Assembly: GCA_040507245.1 (NCBI GenBank)
Contig: JBEVVH010000186.1
Span: 1-6,745 of the forward strand
Direction: 5' to 3'
From: Thiodiazotropha sp040507245
Lineage (GTDB): Bacteria; Pseudomonadota; Gammaproteobacteria; Chromatiales; Chromatiaceae
DNA: 6,745 bases
Shown: piece after piece, positions 5,695-6,745 of the stretch
Layout: every line of letters begins with the position of its first letter
How positions within the stretch are numbered: the stretch's first letter is position 1
Position numbers and translations under genes: made by a program
Notes under the pieces: generated by a model
The model's database searches: none
What the model saw: only the letters and a program-made list of their open reading frames with translations
Told to the model about the DNA's origin: nothing

Positions 5695-5721
5695 TTGAAA
5701 CGTAGACGGTTTCGCTATAAT
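5695..5721 (+). promoter_or_regulatory. Sigma70-like promoter of the repeat-protein gene
   Basis: TATAAT at 5716-5721 is a perfect -10 box. TTGAAA at 5695-5700 matches the -35 consensus at five of six positions, with a short 15-nt spacer; TAGTTG at 5692-5697 would give 18. Transcription should start near 5728, leaving a leader of about 24 bases with AGG at 5740-5742 before the ATG at 5752. Confidence 0.6.
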
Positions 5722-5751
5722 CCTCAACTACTGACAATTAGGCTATACGTG

Positions 5752-6745
5752 ATGCTGTATCCACGCTTGCTCTCAACCCTTGTCGTCGTTTTTTTCATTT
5801 TTCTCTCCGAATGCGGTGAGAGCAGTAGCTCCTCCAATCCATCTCATGCCGATGCCACCACCCAGTGCAGCGATCAAATCGATAACGACAGCGATGGCTT
5901 GATCGATCTCGACGATCCCGGTTGTTCGAGTGCAACCGACAACGACGAGTACAGCGCGCCGGCCTGTAGTGACGGGACCGATAACGATGGCGATACGCTC
6001 ATCGACCTTGATGACCCGGGTTGCGACAATGCCAGCGACGATGACGAATACAATGAAGCGGTAACCACCACGGCCTGTAACGATGGTGTGGACAATGATA
6101 GCGATGGTCTGACTGACCTCAACGATCCGGGCTGTGCGAGTTCGAGCGATAACGATGAATACAACGAAGCGGTAACCACCACGGCGTGCAACGACGGTAT
6201 GGACAACGATAGCGATGGTCTGACCGACCTCGACGATCCGGGTTGCACGAGTTCGAGCGACAACGACGAATACAACGAAGCGGTAACCACTGCGGCCTGT
6301 AACGACGGTGTGGACAACGATAGCGATGGTCTGACCGACCTCGACGATCCGGGTTGCACGAGTTCGAGCGACAACGACGAGTACAACGAAGCGGTAACCA
6401 CCGCGGCCTGTAACGACGGGGTGGACAACGACAGCGATGGGCTGACCGATCTTGACGATCCGGGTTGTGCGAGTTCGAGCGATAACGACGAATACAACGA
6501 AGCGGTAACCACCACGGCCTGTAACGACGGTGTGGACAACGATAGCGATGGCCTGATCGACCTTGACGATCCGGGTTGTACGAGTTCGAACGATAACAAC
6601 GAGTACAGCGCCCCGGCCTGCGACGATGGGCTGGATAACGACACTGATGGTCTGATAGACAAGCGAGTCTTCGATCTCATGAAAGATTTTGGGACATCCA
6701 AGTCCACCAAAATCGATTCGATCTTTGACAGCCTATTAGTGCCCC
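5752..6745 (+). CDS. Secreted Asp-rich tandem-repeat protein, 3' end beyond window
   Basis: 331 codons are open from the ATG at 5752 to the right edge (GTG at 5749 is an alternative); AGG lies nine bases upstream. Residues 1-20 are a hydrophobic signal segment (LLSTLVVVFFIFLSE), then Cys21 and a Ser-rich linker (GESSSSSN). This looks like a lipoprotein start, although Glu at -1 of the lipobox (LSEC) is not standard. From residue 39 follow eight repeats of 33 or 37 residues. Each has the core C.DG.DND.DGL.DLDDPGC, whose D.D.DG..D part resembles calcium loops of thrombospondin type 3 and dockerin-like repeats, with paired Cys that may form disulfides. The spacer is SSSDNDEYNEAVTTTA or a short SATDNDEYSAPA. 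Such proteins are usually cell-surface; calcium binding is inferred. The eighth repeat stops after DNDTDGLID, and a different sequence (KRVFDLMKDFGTSKSTKIDS and on) continues in frame. Confidence 0.88.
   Translation, partial: MLYPRLLSTLVVVFFIFLSECGESSSSSNPSHADATTQCSDQIDNDSDGLIDLDDPGCSSATDNDEYSAPACSDGTDNDGDTLIDLDDPGCDNASDDDEYNEAVTTTACNDGVDNDSDGLTDLNDPGCASSSDNDEYNEAVTTTACNDGMDNDSDGLTDLDDPGCTSSSDNDEYNEAVTTAACNDGVDNDSDGLTDLDDPGCTSSSDNDEYNEAVTTAACNDGVDNDSDGLTDLDDPGCASSSDNDEYNEAVTTTACNDGVDNDSDGLIDLDDPGCTSSNDNNEYSAPACDDGLDNDTDGLIDKRVFDLMKDFGTSKSTKIDSIFDSLLVP
5866..6660 (+). repeat. Tandem repeat array, 111-nt and 99-nt units
   Basis: Units start at 5866, 5965, 6076, 6187, 6298, 6409, 6520 and 6619. 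Units 2 to 6 are 111 nt (37 codons), units 1 and 7 are 99 nt (33 codons), and unit 8 is cut at 42 nt. Units 4 and 5 differ at only about four positions, so the middle of the array expanded recently, probably by unequal recombination or slippage. The short first and seventh units share the SAPA ending and look like the original flanks. Confidence 0.92.
6661..6745. other. Unrelated sequence following the broken repeat array
   Basis: At 6661 the repeat pattern stops in mid-unit and a sequence with no Asp-rich repeat character begins. It stays open in the repeat-protein frame to the window edge, giving Lys- and Ser-containing residues with FDLMKDFG and IFDSLLVP. It could be a true C-terminal domain, the end of an inserted element, or a recombination or assembly join. 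On the minus strand it is also open in one frame. Nothing in it was recognised. Confidence 0.45.

Noticed and set aside
5866..6660. CRISPR array
   Set aside because: The repeats are 99-111 nt, contiguous, in frame and encode protein; there are no unique spacers.
5874..6710. 278-codon open frame on the minus strand
   Set aside because: It is the shadow of the tandem repeat array: the repeated codons contain no triplet that reads as a stop on the other strand, and the product is a low-complexity Ser/Leu repeat.

Overview
The window looks like a piece of a mid-GC gammaproteobacterial chromosome. This is inferred from gene types (a CDC14/KAP-like phosphatase, a GlxA-type regulator beside an isochorismatase-fold hydrolase, a membrane-anchored conserved protein), Sec signal peptides and AGGA-type ribosome sites; no marker gene fixes the genus. 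Gene density is low, and the two large gene-free stretches (1-584 and 5226-5751) are packed with inverted repeats, as in an accessory or repeat-rich region.

Layout. 1-584: repeats and palindromes, including an 88-nt segment that can fold as a three-way junction (193-280), an imperfect 23-bp inverted repeat (331-412), a palindrome before the phosphatase gene (516-529), and at the left edge a possible transposase start reading leftwards. 585-1835 (+): a dual-specificity phosphatase joined to a C-terminal domain that looks like a protein-kinase or HipA-like fold. 1999-2580 (+): a small exported protein. 2589-3194 (-): a membrane-anchored conserved protein, tail to tail with the previous gene and preceded on its own strand by a 102-codon frame (3191-3499), itself directly after a GlxA/AraC-type regulator (3500-4483, -). 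The regulator carries an in-frame TAG at codon 265, and the frame continues for 62 codons of convincing AraC-type sequence beyond it. 4578-5225 (+): divergent from the regulator, a cysteine hydrolase with a full Asp/Lys/Cys triad and a signal peptide. 5226-5751: a long imperfect inverted repeat, part-copies of it, and a 70-codon membrane-protein-like remnant. 5752-end (+): a secreted, probably lipid-anchored protein of tandem Asp-rich calcium-binding-type repeats behind a good sigma70-like promoter; the repeats stop abruptly at 6660 and an unrelated sequence runs to the window edge.

How the parts fit. The regulator and the exported hydrolase form a divergent pair with an inverted repeat between them, the usual arrangement for a regulator and its target. 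The regulator is interrupted, so control may be lost or altered. The regulator, the 102-codon frame and the 201-residue membrane protein are packed with 0-nt and 4-nt junctions, which suggests one transcript. No defence system, CRISPR array, tRNA or rRNA was seen. The most unusual items are the phosphatase/kinase-like fusion, the amber codon in the regulator, and the broken repeat array at the right edge.
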